Positions 27,901 to 37,545 of a stretch of DNA of 64,000 nt are shown piece after piece. The number at the start of each line of letters is the position of its first letter. Positions within the stretch are counted from its first letter, which is position 1. The notes beneath the pieces were generated by a model, which saw only the letters and a list, made by a program, of their open reading frames with translations, was not told the DNA's origin and ran no database searches. The position numbers and the translations under genes are program-made. The stretch is from Arthrobacter sp. SLBN-100 (GTDB lineage: Bacteria > Actinomycetota > Actinomycetes > Actinomycetales > Micrococcaceae): positions 4,092,001-4,156,000 of the forward strand of contig NZ_VFMY01000001.1 in assembly GCF_006715305.1 (NCBI RefSeq). The letters run 5' to 3'.

Positions 27901-28520
27901 GGATCCAGTTTCCCAACCCGCTGCTGACGCCGCCAAGGCAGTTCCTGGCCAAGTCCTTCGACTGGCTGCCGGCAGTTCTGGAGTCAATTCTCCTCGCAGT
28001 GGCACGGGCACATCAGGCACCCGTCCTTTCTTCGCTGCGCCCGTACCGCCTCCTCCGGGAACTCTACGACGCGAGCCCCGAAGAACCTGCGGCTGGCCTG
28101 TTCGAAGTGACGGCACTTCAGACCCTGACGCGATGGCTCGGCTCCGGGCAGACCGGGTCCGGGAGTCCCAGCCGGGTGCCGGGCGTCGTTGCAGGCAGCA
28201 CCATGACTGAACGCCATGAGCTCACCAAGGAGTGGCTCAAAACCATCAAATTACTTGCCAGCGAGCATTTCATGCCGCCGGGACGCCTCAAGGCGGCCGG
28301 CGGTGGGTCCTTTTCGCAGATCAACACCCGTCGGGCGGCAAGTGCGACGCCTCTCTTTAGGGATGTAGCCGAGGACATTTACGTGGTGCTGGGCGACTTG
28401 CTGGCCCACTTGGAGACCGCCCACCAGCGGGCGCTCCAACCTGGAAAGCATTCTGCTCCCGCGCCGGAGCCGGATGACGATGACGACCCGTTGGCCCTCC
28501 CTGCGATGGGAGCCTTCTGA
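24966..28520 (+). CDS. Tubulin-like (Tubulin_2-type) GTP-binding protein
   Basis: A 1184-residue protein. The N-terminus MRKFLVVGCGGSGGST is a nucleotide-binding glycine loop, and SSMAGGAGASMALDV (about residues 178-192) corresponds to the tubulin/FtsZ G-box. These define the bacterial tubulin-like family found in GTPase-associated conflict loci. The remaining 700 residues are helical and mixed with no further recognised motif; an acidic DDDDDPLALP segment ends the chain. The ATG at 24966 is fixed by the homology and an AGGCAGG site. The upstream extension of the frame is noncoding. It probably polymerises or switches with GTP. Confidence 0.85.
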   Translation: MRKFLVVGCGGSGGSTLAFMMDQLSSELSAHGVSSIPAGWQFVHIDVPIAPDTRIAGVGNVSQQGGGYIATGPSGGSYTVMDNALTQTLGNAKALGQIGTWAPRDPAQITVPIHSGAGQMRAVGRMITLSRAGEVRQGLERAFQRLNMVETNSEMAQLSVPGLGKFNAAEPPIILVVSSMAGGAGASMALDVCRLLSLVPGVSPSLVGVFMLAADVFDGLPSDARGGVRANALAMLGEIVAAQTKAAQDHDLATLAALGHGNGVTGEKPFARVFPVGRFAGVNRTMFGDGTQDAVYRGLGRGLAALMLSGKAAAEFVSFDLGNNSGDKAAVRDYFGWGVEPNELPWGAFGFATLSMGRDRYREYAAQRLARTAVDRLRTGHIQAGNSASSVAQVTALVSSQWSNISTAMGLPVAADGPLTHQEVMAWFTGTAFSRADVGQLASAITDEQIVPFIPPPAGIQAAQWLPALRQRLLERKPALTNGTVESAYQWGYSYKDVLLARFTRLIENAVEQFGLPYARAVVERLEALLREQLIVTLKGMAALAQPNVGAVPQNFEAEIARMKVIENGQSIVDRLMGALRGQTTDLLYSQAAGSAATVLTAFISDVLRPMREALSEGLNILDQAAAARPTAVGLANVATNQYSAWPSDENLSVPQRFDVADNEILITESKTFAVQYESDVAQTGGGAPGIKGFNDARQLLAGQVIRGLWPVGGGHQAPGGLLEVTVGWQPGEFNRDPYSQAPLTPSRARFMLHTSPKELLGRSRAFVGRPGEAFDKFCSLSLRDYVRGVDASQSDIPQRQADVIAKFTEAVNRAVPLISVNPDVVQQLHGTSVAYRFKFSSIPFGELDDVSQALLSAIEANPNIAAETAAILQRSLTADTRVQRIDIFGSYRNYSPLVFDSVLSPVAQQWDGTSLPERKGFWSQRRSRPLTASLPMGEGERRAMVGGWFVGQITGQLRLPEPPYDEAVEIWDPTDTRWIQFPNPLLTPPRQFLAKSFDWLPAVLESILLAVARAHQAPVLSSLRPYRLLRELYDASPEEPAAGLFEVTALQTLTRWLGSGQTGSGSPSRVPGVVAGSTMTERHELTKEWLKTIKLLASEHFMPPGRLKAAGGGSFSQINTRRAASATPLFRDVAEDIYVVLGDLLAHLETAHQRALQPGKHSAPAPEPDDDDDPLALPAMGAF

Positions 28521-28521
28521 G

Positions 28522-31194
28522 ATGGCAGCGTTGACAGTCTTTGTGGCCCCTCGCGGAATAACCGCAGGTGTTCGCGAGGCTCTCACCGATTGGTCCGGGC
28601 TGGGTCTGGTTGGCAGCTTTATCTGGATTGAGCCGGGCATGGTTTCTCCTGGCAGCGTCAATGGTCTCCTCGTGGCGGACGGAAACCTCCAGGCCATCAG
28701 CCTCCAAAGCCTGGCAGGGACCGGCAGTTTCGACGTGCTCCGGCTATGCGTGCTCGTGCCCGGGATTGCCGGGCACGAGCAGGTCGACTCGGCTGTCAGC
28801 CAGCGCATTGCCGAGATGCTGGAATCCTCGTTCGGTGGCCGCCCAGTGGTCAGGGTTCGTGCCGTTGTGGCGCGAAGCGGTGAAACGGCCGTTCTGGACG
28901 GGCTGGCCCAAGGAGGCTGGCACAACCTCGTGCTGGGTCCTGAGGAAGCTGCTGGCCCGGGGCTGGGCCACCATCAGCTTCACGCCACGAAGGATCCCAT
29001 TGAATGGGGTCTACATGCTGCCGCCACCTGCGCCGGGATCCTCGGTCTCTGGGCCGGCAGCACTGGATCATTGCTGGATGGGGAGGCCGCGCTGCCCGGC
29101 GAGAGTGCCAGGCTAGTCCGCGCCTTTTACCGGACCTTGGATGCAACGACGGTTGGGACCGCGCTTCGCAACGACGTGCTCTCGCTCGATAACGGCGTGC
29201 CGTTGCCCACGTACTTCGGCACGTCAGCCATCTACATCGAAGACTCCGGACTGGCCGCAAGAGTCATGGCGGACCAGTTGTGGGAAAAACACGGACGCGC
29301 ACTGCTCGGAGATCGGGAACACTCGGCCCCGCAACCGGTCACCGCCATCGGTCCCTGGGCTGCTTTTACGATGATGTTCGGGTTTATTTGGGCAGCGTTG
29401 AAAAACGCGCCCCGTAGTTGGGCTCAGCGCGTGGCTACCCGGGTGAAGTCGGAAGCTGCGGCCGCTGTCCATGGACTTGTCTTCGGCTCCGCACCTTCGC
29501 AGTATTCCGTGATTGTGGACGGCGTCGGCCGGGATGGCTTGCCGGTCTCCTGGTTGGACGTCCGGGACGCTGCTGCCACTCTTGACAAACTACTGGACGA
29601 CGCCGGGATGGCTCGGGAGCATCGTGCCCCTGCCGATCTGGCCTCGTTCTGGCAGGATTTTGCGGACGGCGCGCTGACGCTCGTCGATGCCGGTGAACGT
29701 GTCACCGCACTGCCACCGGTTCAGGTTGGGACCCAGCGTGCAGTACTCCGGCACGCCAGTGCTTCCGTTCCGGGGCCCGGATCCGGATTCTCGGAAATCC
29801 CCTCGACCCTTTCGGCCGTCATCGAGCTCGATTCGGTGGAGCCATACGATGTTTTGGGCATTCTCAGTATGGAGGAGCGCCTGCAGCGCGCAGCGGGCGA
29901 TCCCAACCTGGGGATACCCGCCAGCACGGCACTGGATGCACTGCGACGCTGGAAGCGTGTCGCAGAGGAAAGCTATGCGGTTCGGGTGGGAACCCAGATT
30001 GGCCAGAGCCTGAACTCCGTCAGAGGCGAGGTTCAGCAACTGCTTAACCAGATCCGAAGGGCCGCCAGTGCCGACGACATGCTTGCCGGCGTGTTAACGC
30101 GCCAGAAGAAATTGGCCTTGTGGATGAAGATTCTGCTGGGCGGGCTGCTGCTCGGGCTCCTGATCACCGGGGTATTGGTGGCCCGGGAGGATTTGCAACC
30201 TTTGGATGGCCTCGGCATCTGGGCAGGCCTCGCCGTGGTCTGGTTGATTGTCACGCTGGTGGTTTTCATGAACGGGCAGCGGGAACTCTTCCAACTGATG
30301 AATGCACGAAGCCAGCTACTCAGTGATGACGAGATTTCGCGCAGGAATCTTCGGCACGCACTGCGTGACCTGCACAGGCTGAGCAGCGCCTACAGCCAGT
30401 TCCTGGCTTGGTCCCGCATCATTGGCACCCTCCTGGCTGAGCCATTCGGCCGGAGCGATGATGAAGCCCAGGCCAAGGCAAAGTTCGTCCAGGGCCTGCC
30501 ACTGAACGTCAAAGTTGGTACGGCATTGGTGCAGCCCCCGGCCGTCGCCGCCGCCGCCGCCCAACTGCGGCACGAAATCTTCGCCGTAGGATGGCTGACC
30601 AGACCGTGGGAACGTGCAAAGGCCACGGCCGGAGGCCTCATTGGGCCGCGCGGGTATGAGCTGACGGCCCACCCCGAGGCAATCTACCGCCAGTCCGGGG
30701 ATGGTGAGCTGTCACTGCTGCGCCTCTGGAGTGACGCGCTTGACGCGGCCGGCACCGATTCCTCCCCGGGCAGGGAAATCTGGGCAGGAGTCCTCAAGGA
30801 CATCACAGGTCCACGGTCCGGCATATCCTCAGGTTTAGTGTCGACTGTGAGTGAGGTTCGCGATTCGGCGGTCGTGCAGACGTCATTGGAGGCTTTCATG
30901 TCCGGTGTGGACCGCGCTCCTGACACGGGACGGCTGGATCATTTTGATGGCGCTGTGCTGACCGACGTTGCCCGGAATGCAGGACGTGCCGTCGTGGAGT
31001 ACAGCGTGCCCTTCGGCTCTCATTCCGGATTGGCCCGGCACGCCGGGCTGATCCAGCTCAGCGGCGGGATCCCGCAGCACGAGTTTCTGGTTGCCCGCCC
31101 GGACGATCGGAATTCGTGGCTGGGGCTCGAACCTCCGGCCGCGGAAGGTGATAGCCGCGACAGCTTCATAATGCCCGAGGGCCCCACGTTCTGA
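28522..31194 (+). CDS. Large two-TM protein of the tubulin/GTPase operon
   Basis: An 890-residue protein starting two bases after the tubulin-like stop. The N-terminal 500 residues are soluble. Two membrane helices lie at about 533-552 and 568-588 (KILLGGLLLGLLITGVLVAR and GIWAGLAVVWLIVTLVVFMN), followed by about 300 soluble residues. The arrangement suggests an inner-membrane anchor with both large domains on the cytoplasmic side. No catalytic motif recognised. It is likely a partner of the tubulin-like protein. Confidence 0.8.
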   Translation: MAALTVFVAPRGITAGVREALTDWSGLGLVGSFIWIEPGMVSPGSVNGLLVADGNLQAISLQSLAGTGSFDVLRLCVLVPGIAGHEQVDSAVSQRIAEMLESSFGGRPVVRVRAVVARSGETAVLDGLAQGGWHNLVLGPEEAAGPGLGHHQLHATKDPIEWGLHAAATCAGILGLWAGSTGSLLDGEAALPGESARLVRAFYRTLDATTVGTALRNDVLSLDNGVPLPTYFGTSAIYIEDSGLAARVMADQLWEKHGRALLGDREHSAPQPVTAIGPWAAFTMMFGFIWAALKNAPRSWAQRVATRVKSEAAAAVHGLVFGSAPSQYSVIVDGVGRDGLPVSWLDVRDAAATLDKLLDDAGMAREHRAPADLASFWQDFADGALTLVDAGERVTALPPVQVGTQRAVLRHASASVPGPGSGFSEIPSTLSAVIELDSVEPYDVLGILSMEERLQRAAGDPNLGIPASTALDALRRWKRVAEESYAVRVGTQIGQSLNSVRGEVQQLLNQIRRAASADDMLAGVLTRQKKLALWMKILLGGLLLGLLITGVLVAREDLQPLDGLGIWAGLAVVWLIVTLVVFMNGQRELFQLMNARSQLLSDDEISRRNLRHALRDLHRLSSAYSQFLAWSRIIGTLLAEPFGRSDDEAQAKAKFVQGLPLNVKVGTALVQPPAVAAAAAQLRHEIFAVGWLTRPWERAKATAGGLIGPRGYELTAHPEAIYRQSGDGELSLLRLWSDALDAAGTDSSPGREIWAGVLKDITGPRSGISSGLVSTVSEVRDSAVVQTSLEAFMSGVDRAPDTGRLDHFDGAVLTDVARNAGRAVVEYSVPFGSHSGLARHAGLIQLSGGIPQHEFLVARPDDRNSWLGLEPPAAEGDSRDSFIMPEGPTF

Positions 31195-31278
31195 TACCCG
31201 GGGCAAAGCCGCATGCCCTTCCTTGGCCGAACGCCGGGGTCGGATCGTAAGTCAAAGACAGTGAACGAAGAGGCAAAG

Positions 31279-33729
31279 ATGAGAGACCAGAAGTACCAGA
31301 CCCGGCTCTCGGCGTTGAAGCTGTGGGCGGACATGGTGTCCGCCAGGGGGTATGTTCCGCCGGCAGAGGAGGATCTGTCCCTCATCGCGGAGCACAAGAA
31401 AACCGACACCGCGGGCCTCGACCAGGCCTTGGTGGGCCCATGGCGGGACGCACTCAAGGAACTTCTCAAGCAGCTTGCTTTCAATATTGCCGATCCCCAT
31501 TTACAACTGGGCCCGGAATTCGATGAACCCGGACCGGGTGCCATCAGGGTTGCGGCGGCAAGGACCGCGAATCAGGGGCCGGTGACGGGCGGTCCGGCCC
31601 TCCCGCCAGGGTCTCCTGCAGCGGATCCCGCCTTCCTGGCTTTGAAAACCTGGCGCAACAAAGCCATCGCAGAGAAGCGTCTGTCTCCCAGCAACCTCAA
31701 GGAAGCCCAGCTTCGTTTGTTGGTCAATTCAGGGCAGACGACGGAGGTGGAGATCCGGTCCGCCTTCCCGCCCGCCGTCGCGAAGTATGCAGGCGAGATG
31801 GCCGAAGTCCTGACCGCGCTTCACTCCTCCGGTGAGGCGGTCGAAACCGCAGGTTCGCCGAAGCCCACTCCCGGGAATCCCGCCCCAAGCGCCCCACCAC
31901 GAGCCGCATCAGTGCCACCGGCCGGAGCTCAAACAGCACCGTTGCGAGCCGCCCCGCCAGTGCCAACCAAAGCCCCGGTTGCTGACAAAGCCCCCAGCCC
32001 TGCCCCACCTGCCGCCGTGGAACTTGATCCGGCCGGCTTCGCGGCTTACGACTATGCCCCCCAGGCACCGGCTCAGGTCAGCGTGGAGGCGCGTAAGGAT
32101 TCGCAAGGCCACCGGAAGTACTCGTGGACGCCGGCGCAGTCAACCAGCCTGGTGACGATCTATCGGCTGGTCGCCGGCGACGAGCATGAGCCCTATGCGC
32201 CGGATCAGGCGGACCTGGTGGCGGCAACAACCGATGCTGAGGCTATTGACGATCGCTCATTTACCACTGCGACGCGCTACCTGCAGGTGTGGCTGAACCA
32301 TGGGCCGAGCATAGCCGAGGCCATGGCAGCCCAGCCGACGTTGTACGCCGCAGGCGGTTACGTGGGGGAACTCGGGAATGTCGAAATCCGCGAGGATGAG
32401 GGTCGCGTCGTTGGCAGGTGGACTGCCCTGCCGGGAACGCAGAAAGTCCAGATTTTCCGGATCCCGATCGAACGCGCTGCCACCGGTGGTGGCGATCAGC
32501 GATACCGGATACTGCAGGACTCAGCGAACCTCGGTGGCTTTGTCGATGCCAATGCAGAGCGGGGCAAGGCCTATCTCTACCAGGTGTGTGCAGAAGCTGC
32601 CCTGGGTGGTGACGTCCGGCTTTCCAGCCCCACGGCTTGCACCGTCCGGGTAAGCGCAGTGCTGGAACCAGTCAGCGACATGCGCATTGAGATGACAGGG
32701 GACAATGGATCCTCCCTCTTCGACCTGCGCTGGAGCAGTCCAGCCGGGGGCAGCGTAGTGGTCTACCGCACCGAGCAGCCTCCACAGGCCGGCCTGGAGC
32801 TGGAACCGCTCTCTGAGGATTCGCTGCGGATCAGCGGGCTGATGCCTGAATCCCGGCTGCCCAACCCTGTGGAGGTCGTCGACGGAACCGCGACCATGCT
32901 CAGCGTCCCGTGGCCTTCCGGCTGGACGCGTGCCTACTTCACTCCGGTGACGCTGCTGGAGGGAATGGCGCATGTGGGGACTGCCATTTTCAAGTCCCGT
33001 AATGACAAGGTCCGGAACCCGAGGATCGTGGAGCGGGTCAATAGCCAGACCCTCAGTTTTGAGTGGCCCGACGGCGCGGATTCCGTCATGGTTTATATGG
33101 GCCCTGCCGGCCAGGACCCGGAGCTGTCACTCAACAGCCAGGGGATGGAAATTTCTCAACCCGACTACCGGCGCCGCGGTGGACTTCAATTCACGCAGCC
33201 GCTGCCCTCCACTGGGTGTGACCTGCATCTGGTGCCGGTGAGTTTTGAAGCTGGCGCGAGGGTGTCCGGAGCAATCACTACCGTCAATTACCCGCATATT
33301 CTTCGGCTGACCTACCAGGTCGTGGAAGCAAAGAGCTTCCTAGGCAAGGTGACGGGTGTGTCCGTCATTGTGCAGACGTCGGAAGCAGTTCAGTCCATGC
33401 CGGCCTTCGTTCTGGTTTACAACCCCGACCGGCTGCCGCTGACCAGCCGGGACGGGAGGGCGCTGAATATGGTGCCGGCCATTGATGTGGCCGCGGCTCC
33501 TGCGCGCCGGTTCACCCCCGGCGGTTCCGGACCCGACGGGCCTGTTCCGTGGAAGACCGACCCCGGGTCCTGGGCATCGGAGGTCAATCCTGAAGGTGGG
33601 TTCCTACGTCTGTTTGCCGATCTTCCAGTGGAAGTATTGCGGCATGTGGCGCTTCTTGACCCGCCGGTCGCATCCCTTCGCTTCTCCGGTACGCCGAGTA
33701 TGGGTGCGAGGTTCTTTGGTGGCCGATAA
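31279..33729 (+). CDS. Protein with helical N-terminus and Fn3-like repeats
   Basis: An 816-residue protein. Residues 1-190 are helical with a repeated pattern (LKLWADMVSARGYVPPAEED, LKTWRNKAIAEKRLSPSNLK), which suggests two copies of a small domain. A Pro/Ala-rich linker (about 190-265) follows. The rest shows repeated beta-sandwich units with a shared core (YSWTPAQSTSLVTIYR, GRWTALPGTQKVQIFR, LRWSSPAGGSVVVYR, FEWPDGADSVMVYM), at least four Fn3-like modules. The ATG at 31279 follows AGAGG; a GTG at 31261 and an ATG at 31213 are alternatives. It is probably a cytoplasmic scaffold. Confidence 0.82.
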   Translation: MRDQKYQTRLSALKLWADMVSARGYVPPAEEDLSLIAEHKKTDTAGLDQALVGPWRDALKELLKQLAFNIADPHLQLGPEFDEPGPGAIRVAAARTANQGPVTGGPALPPGSPAADPAFLALKTWRNKAIAEKRLSPSNLKEAQLRLLVNSGQTTEVEIRSAFPPAVAKYAGEMAEVLTALHSSGEAVETAGSPKPTPGNPAPSAPPRAASVPPAGAQTAPLRAAPPVPTKAPVADKAPSPAPPAAVELDPAGFAAYDYAPQAPAQVSVEARKDSQGHRKYSWTPAQSTSLVTIYRLVAGDEHEPYAPDQADLVAATTDAEAIDDRSFTTATRYLQVWLNHGPSIAEAMAAQPTLYAAGGYVGELGNVEIREDEGRVVGRWTALPGTQKVQIFRIPIERAATGGGDQRYRILQDSANLGGFVDANAERGKAYLYQVCAEAALGGDVRLSSPTACTVRVSAVLEPVSDMRIEMTGDNGSSLFDLRWSSPAGGSVVVYRTEQPPQAGLELEPLSEDSLRISGLMPESRLPNPVEVVDGTATMLSVPWPSGWTRAYFTPVTLLEGMAHVGTAIFKSRNDKVRNPRIVERVNSQTLSFEWPDGADSVMVYMGPAGQDPELSLNSQGMEISQPDYRRRGGLQFTQPLPSTGCDLHLVPVSFEAGARVSGAITTVNYPHILRLTYQVVEAKSFLGKVTGVSVIVQTSEAVQSMPAFVLVYNPDRLPLTSRDGRALNMVPAIDVAAAPARRFTPGGSGPDGPVPWKTDPGSWASEVNPEGGFLRLFADLPVEVLRHVALLDPPVASLRFSGTPSMGARFFGGR

Positions 33730-36496
33730 TTGGGCAAGTCCGCCAGAGGGCGCGCTCCGGTGGGGTCAACTGACCTATGCATCCTTTGATCCGGACAACG
33801 GGGCAGGCGGTTGGCAGGTAACCAGCACGGCCGGAGGCCTCAGCGACGGCGAGATCGAGGCGCTGCGGCAGCGGATAGTCACGAGGTTCGACTCGGACAT
33901 TCAGCTGGGTGCATTTCCCAATGCGGTTGAGCTTCAGGCCATGCCCCGCCGGCTAACGTACATCAATGATGGCCAAGGCTGTGGCGCCTACTGGCACAGC
34001 ACGATGGCGGGGCGGGACTCCACAGGAAGGCCCGGCAACGTCTTTAGCCACGTTCTCCTGGATCGGTCCACGGCGCAGCTGACGCCGGCCATCCGGCCGA
34101 TCGAAATCTGGCGTTCCCCCGGTTTGCTGTGTCCCTTTGGACCGGAGCAAGTGCGCGAGGCGGTGCTGAGCGACGACACCAGTCCAACGTTCGGGGCAGG
34201 CTTGGGCCGGGAGGACGTTCTCGACTTCCTCTTCGACCAGAGCGAATGGCGGGTGGGCTTACTCAGTGCCCTGCTGGACGCAGTGTCTGCCGCGATGAAC
34301 GGCGGCCCCGGCGTCGTATTGGTTACGGACTCCGCGGAGAACGCCGCCCTGTGGATCGCGGCCGTCAGCAGGTTGGCGCCCGCTGACTGGGTCCGGCGTA
34401 TGAATTTTTCAGTCTATGAGCGGGCTGCAGGGCTCGACACCGTTTTCGACCGGGGCGTGCACCTGGTCGGTGTCCCACGTGCCGACGCAGGCGCCCTCCG
34501 ACAGCAGTCAGTGTTCACCGTTCTGGACGAACACGAAGTACCGGACCTTGGCGAAGTGGGCGGCCGGCAACATCGAACCCAATCAGGTTCCCTTATTACG
34601 CCGACCCACTGGTCAGCGCTCGCCCAAGCGGCGTTGGTGGACCGGGCAACTTTTTCTGCAGCCACCTCCATGATGGACGACGTCGCGGACCGTGTCGGCG
34701 ATACGGGCCCGGAGCCCAGTTGGGCTCTGGCGATGGTTGCCCTGCGGCTGCCGGACATCTTCGGAGACTACGATGCCGAGGCAGCGGCAGTCGTCGCGCG
34801 CCACTCACCAGATTCCTTGGGCGGCGATGAAGAGCTGATGCAGCTTGCCCGGAACACCATGCAGCGGGGCAACGGCGGCTCCGCCGGTGAAACATGGGCG
34901 GAGCTTGATCAGGACAGTGCGTCCAGACTGATGCGGCAGGTCTTAATGCAGGCCTATCTGCAGCGCTCGCTTGAGGACGATGAGTGGTTGGCGCAAACGG
35001 GGGCGATTCCGCTACCGCCAGATTACCGCGTGGAGTACAGCACACCGGAAGCGCGGCAGGCGGCACGGTCGGCGATCCTGACGCTGCAGCGGAAGTTCAC
35101 CGATGACGATTCCCCAAAGCTCCCCACTACGGCCATCAGGACATTGGATTTCATCCATCGCGCCGGACTCGTTGACGCGGAGGACCGTTCCGGCGAATCC
35201 CTCGAAGATTCCATCGCAGAAATCCTCGAGCGAATTCTCTTCGATGTTGTCGATGATGATGACAGGGCAAAAGCACTTGTGTCCGACACGGGGGCTCTTG
35301 TGGACGACTCGCTGCGACGGAAAGTCCTGGCGGCCGTCGAAAACTGTGTGAGGTTCCGTACTCAGCCGGCCGGTAACCGGGTTCCCCCGGCTTTTTGTGA
35401 CTGGTTGTTTGGTGCACTCCCGGCCTCGGGGATCCCCAATGTACCCTCGGACCGCAATGCCGTAGTACCTCCTATGGCTGTGGAGCACGCAATCTGGCTC
35501 TGCCGAAACGGCCGGGGCCAGATTGGTGGAGCCCGGGCTGTGGCAGCGGCCGGAGTCATGGAACCAGGACAAATCGAGGTCGTGGCCGATTCGGTTCTGA
35601 CCCAGATATTCGTGACCGAACCGCCGTGGCGTGCGTCGGAACTGCTATTTCTGGAACAGAGATTCCCCGGCGAGCTGCTTCCCCGATTCTTCTCCAAGGC
35701 ATTGTTGAAGGAGGAATGGTCCGAGTCGCTGGCTGAGCTGATCGGTGCTGTCTTGGACCGCAAAATCACTGCCCCGGACTGCCCGGACTCCCCGGATCTG
35801 CCATTTGCCAGACTGCGGCTCATGGCCAGGCAACCGTGGGCAGTGGGTCATCCTGGCGAGGTACAGGTCCAAGCCGACTGGATCCTGAACACGGCCGTGC
35901 ATGCTGTGACGGCCGTGCAAGGCCGCCTGGAACAGGTGGAACTGACCGCGCTGGTGCTCGAAGCTGCAGTGATCGCCGTCGCCAACCCGCGGAACCGCCT
36001 CGAGCTGCCCCGTGAAGTGCGGAACCTGGTCGCCGGCCATGTTGCCGTTCAGGAAGATGGGGTTTCAGATTTTCTTCACGCCTGCGTGGATTCCCGAGTG
36101 CTGGGCCAAGCGGAAATTGAGGAATTGACTCGCTTGGCGATCGTGACGACGCCCGGCTATCCGGGCCGGGAGGACGTCCTGGGCGACTTCCTGTCCGACG
36201 TGATGGTACTTGCAGGGTCCGAGCGCGTCCGGCTGCTGGAAGTGCCCATCCGCCATGCCGTCAGAACGGGCCGGACAGATCCGCAATCAATGTGCGACTC
36301 GATCCTAACGAAAAACTGGAACCAGACCTTCAATACTGCCTCCGAACGCCTTGTGGAAAAGGTTTACGAGGAGCGCCAGAAATTCTCCCGGGAATGGTGG
36401 AAAAAGCTCCGCCAGGAAGCGGGATTCACTGATCTGGATCCTGCGAAACCGGCACGTTTCGGCGGGTTTATGTCCGCAATTAGAAAGGATCGATGA
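33719..36496 (+). CDS. GAP1-like GTPase-associated protein
   Basis: A 925-residue protein whose N-terminus matches the GAP1-N2 type of GTPase-associated proteins: LRWGQLTYASFDPDNGAGGW, LPRRLTYINDGQGCGAYWHS and GRPGNVFSHVLLDRS. The middle and C-terminal parts are helical. GTG start, overlapping the upstream gene by 11 bp; the frame upstream of it is read-through of the previous gene in another phase. Such proteins accompany TRAFAC-type double GTPases in predicted conflict systems. No enzymatic motif is evident. Confidence 0.82.
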   Translation: MADNWASPPEGALRWGQLTYASFDPDNGAGGWQVTSTAGGLSDGEIEALRQRIVTRFDSDIQLGAFPNAVELQAMPRRLTYINDGQGCGAYWHSTMAGRDSTGRPGNVFSHVLLDRSTAQLTPAIRPIEIWRSPGLLCPFGPEQVREAVLSDDTSPTFGAGLGREDVLDFLFDQSEWRVGLLSALLDAVSAAMNGGPGVVLVTDSAENAALWIAAVSRLAPADWVRRMNFSVYERAAGLDTVFDRGVHLVGVPRADAGALRQQSVFTVLDEHEVPDLGEVGGRQHRTQSGSLITPTHWSALAQAALVDRATFSAATSMMDDVADRVGDTGPEPSWALAMVALRLPDIFGDYDAEAAAVVARHSPDSLGGDEELMQLARNTMQRGNGGSAGETWAELDQDSASRLMRQVLMQAYLQRSLEDDEWLAQTGAIPLPPDYRVEYSTPEARQAARSAILTLQRKFTDDDSPKLPTTAIRTLDFIHRAGLVDAEDRSGESLEDSIAEILERILFDVVDDDDRAKALVSDTGALVDDSLRRKVLAAVENCVRFRTQPAGNRVPPAFCDWLFGALPASGIPNVPSDRNAVVPPMAVEHAIWLCRNGRGQIGGARAVAAAGVMEPGQIEVVADSVLTQIFVTEPPWRASELLFLEQRFPGELLPRFFSKALLKEEWSESLAELIGAVLDRKITAPDCPDSPDLPFARLRLMARQPWAVGHPGEVQVQADWILNTAVHAVTAVQGRLEQVELTALVLEAAVIAVANPRNRLELPREVRNLVAGHVAVQEDGVSDFLHACVDSRVLGQAEIEELTRLAIVTTPGYPGREDVLGDFLSDVMVLAGSERVRLLEVPIRHAVRTGRTDPQSMCDSILTKNWNQTFNTASERLVEKVYEERQKFSREWWKKLRQEAGFTDLDPAKPARFGGFMSAIRKDR

Positions 36497-37545
36497 TGCC
36501 CACATACATCTTGGAGGGCACGAGCGAAGTTCAGCTTCGCGTCCGTCCGCTTCGTGTGACCTTGCTTGTTGAGGGTGGATCGTCCCAAGCACGGCTTGAA
36601 GTTTCCCTGAAGGGCCGCCTGCAGGAATCAGTGGTCCGTCCGCCGGACGGGGTCATCCTGCCGGCGGTTGAGGAGCTGACGGTGGTTTCAGTGGTCCCCG
36701 TGGGCCAGAACCGGTTTCCGTCACCCACCGTCCTGCATTTGGCCGTGTCCGTAGAGGAGAGGGCGTCCTTGGACCCTCAGCGAGCCGTGCTGGTGCCGAT
36801 TGATGTGTCCGGGCTGGACCGGAAAGACTTGATCTCCGTGGAACGCATCGGGGAGAGCCTAAGCCTCCGGGTGGCACATCACCAGGAGGACGCGGATCTG
36901 GGTCAGCTCGGCAATGCCGCGCGCGTGGCAACGCGCGAAGTTCTGGGGCTCCAGTGGTTGGATGACGCCGCTGCCTTCAACATGCTGTTGGCCGTGGATG
37001 GATCAGGATCCGCAGTGAACCTTGTGCAGGAAGGTACCGTGAGCGCCATGGCGCAAGTGCTGACCGGGATAGCTCAAGTGATAGCGGGCGGCAATCCGAT
37101 GCGCGCCGCCGTCGTCAGCAGCTCCGTCAACCCTGTCCCGACGCGCGATTTGGCGTCCCTTCCCGCGGATATCGTCGCCACACATCAGGTGTTGCTCCCT
37201 TCCAGCAGTTTCCGTTCCACCTTTCGCCGGCCTGAGGACCTCCGCCCTGGGGCGCCCACCATCGTGTATCTGCTGACGGACTCCATGCCCGCAGACATCC
37301 TTGATCTGGAAAGGCTGGTGGAGCCGGGTGAAGTGCGGCATATCATTTCGGTGATGCCGAAGGCGGCCTGGCAGCTTCTCGGCGGTACCTCGGTTTCACA
37401 TACGGTAGTGGAACCGGTTCTTGGGGGAAATGGTCTTGAAAGCCGCCTGTTGGGCGACCCGCACGCCTTGCGTGCTCTGGTGAATTCGTTGCTCCAGCCT
37501 TGCCTCAGCACGCGCTCAGAGCTCTTGGAAGGAGTTACGCCGTGA
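36493..37545 (+). CDS. Second vWA-like protein of the GTPase operon
   Basis: A 350-residue protein with a beta-rich N-terminal 150 residues and a C-terminal vWA-like domain. The MIDAS is DGSGS at D169 (LLAVDGSGSAVNL), and TIVYLLTDSMP gives the distal Asp. It has no signal peptide. It overlaps the GAP1-like stop (ATGATGA), and a second ATG three bases on is equally possible. It overlaps the GTPase start by GTGA. The linkage suggests it forms a complex with the two flanking proteins. Confidence 0.82.
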   Translation: MMPTYILEGTSEVQLRVRPLRVTLLVEGGSSQARLEVSLKGRLQESVVRPPDGVILPAVEELTVVSVVPVGQNRFPSPTVLHLAVSVEERASLDPQRAVLVPIDVSGLDRKDLISVERIGESLSLRVAHHQEDADLGQLGNAARVATREVLGLQWLDDAAAFNMLLAVDGSGSAVNLVQEGTVSAMAQVLTGIAQVIAGGNPMRAAVVSSSVNPVPTRDLASLPADIVATHQVLLPSSSFRSTFRRPEDLRPGAPTIVYLLTDSMPADILDLERLVEPGEVRHIISVMPKAAWQLLGGTSVSHTVVEPVLGGNGLESRLLGDPHALRALVNSLLQPCLSTRSELLEGVTP

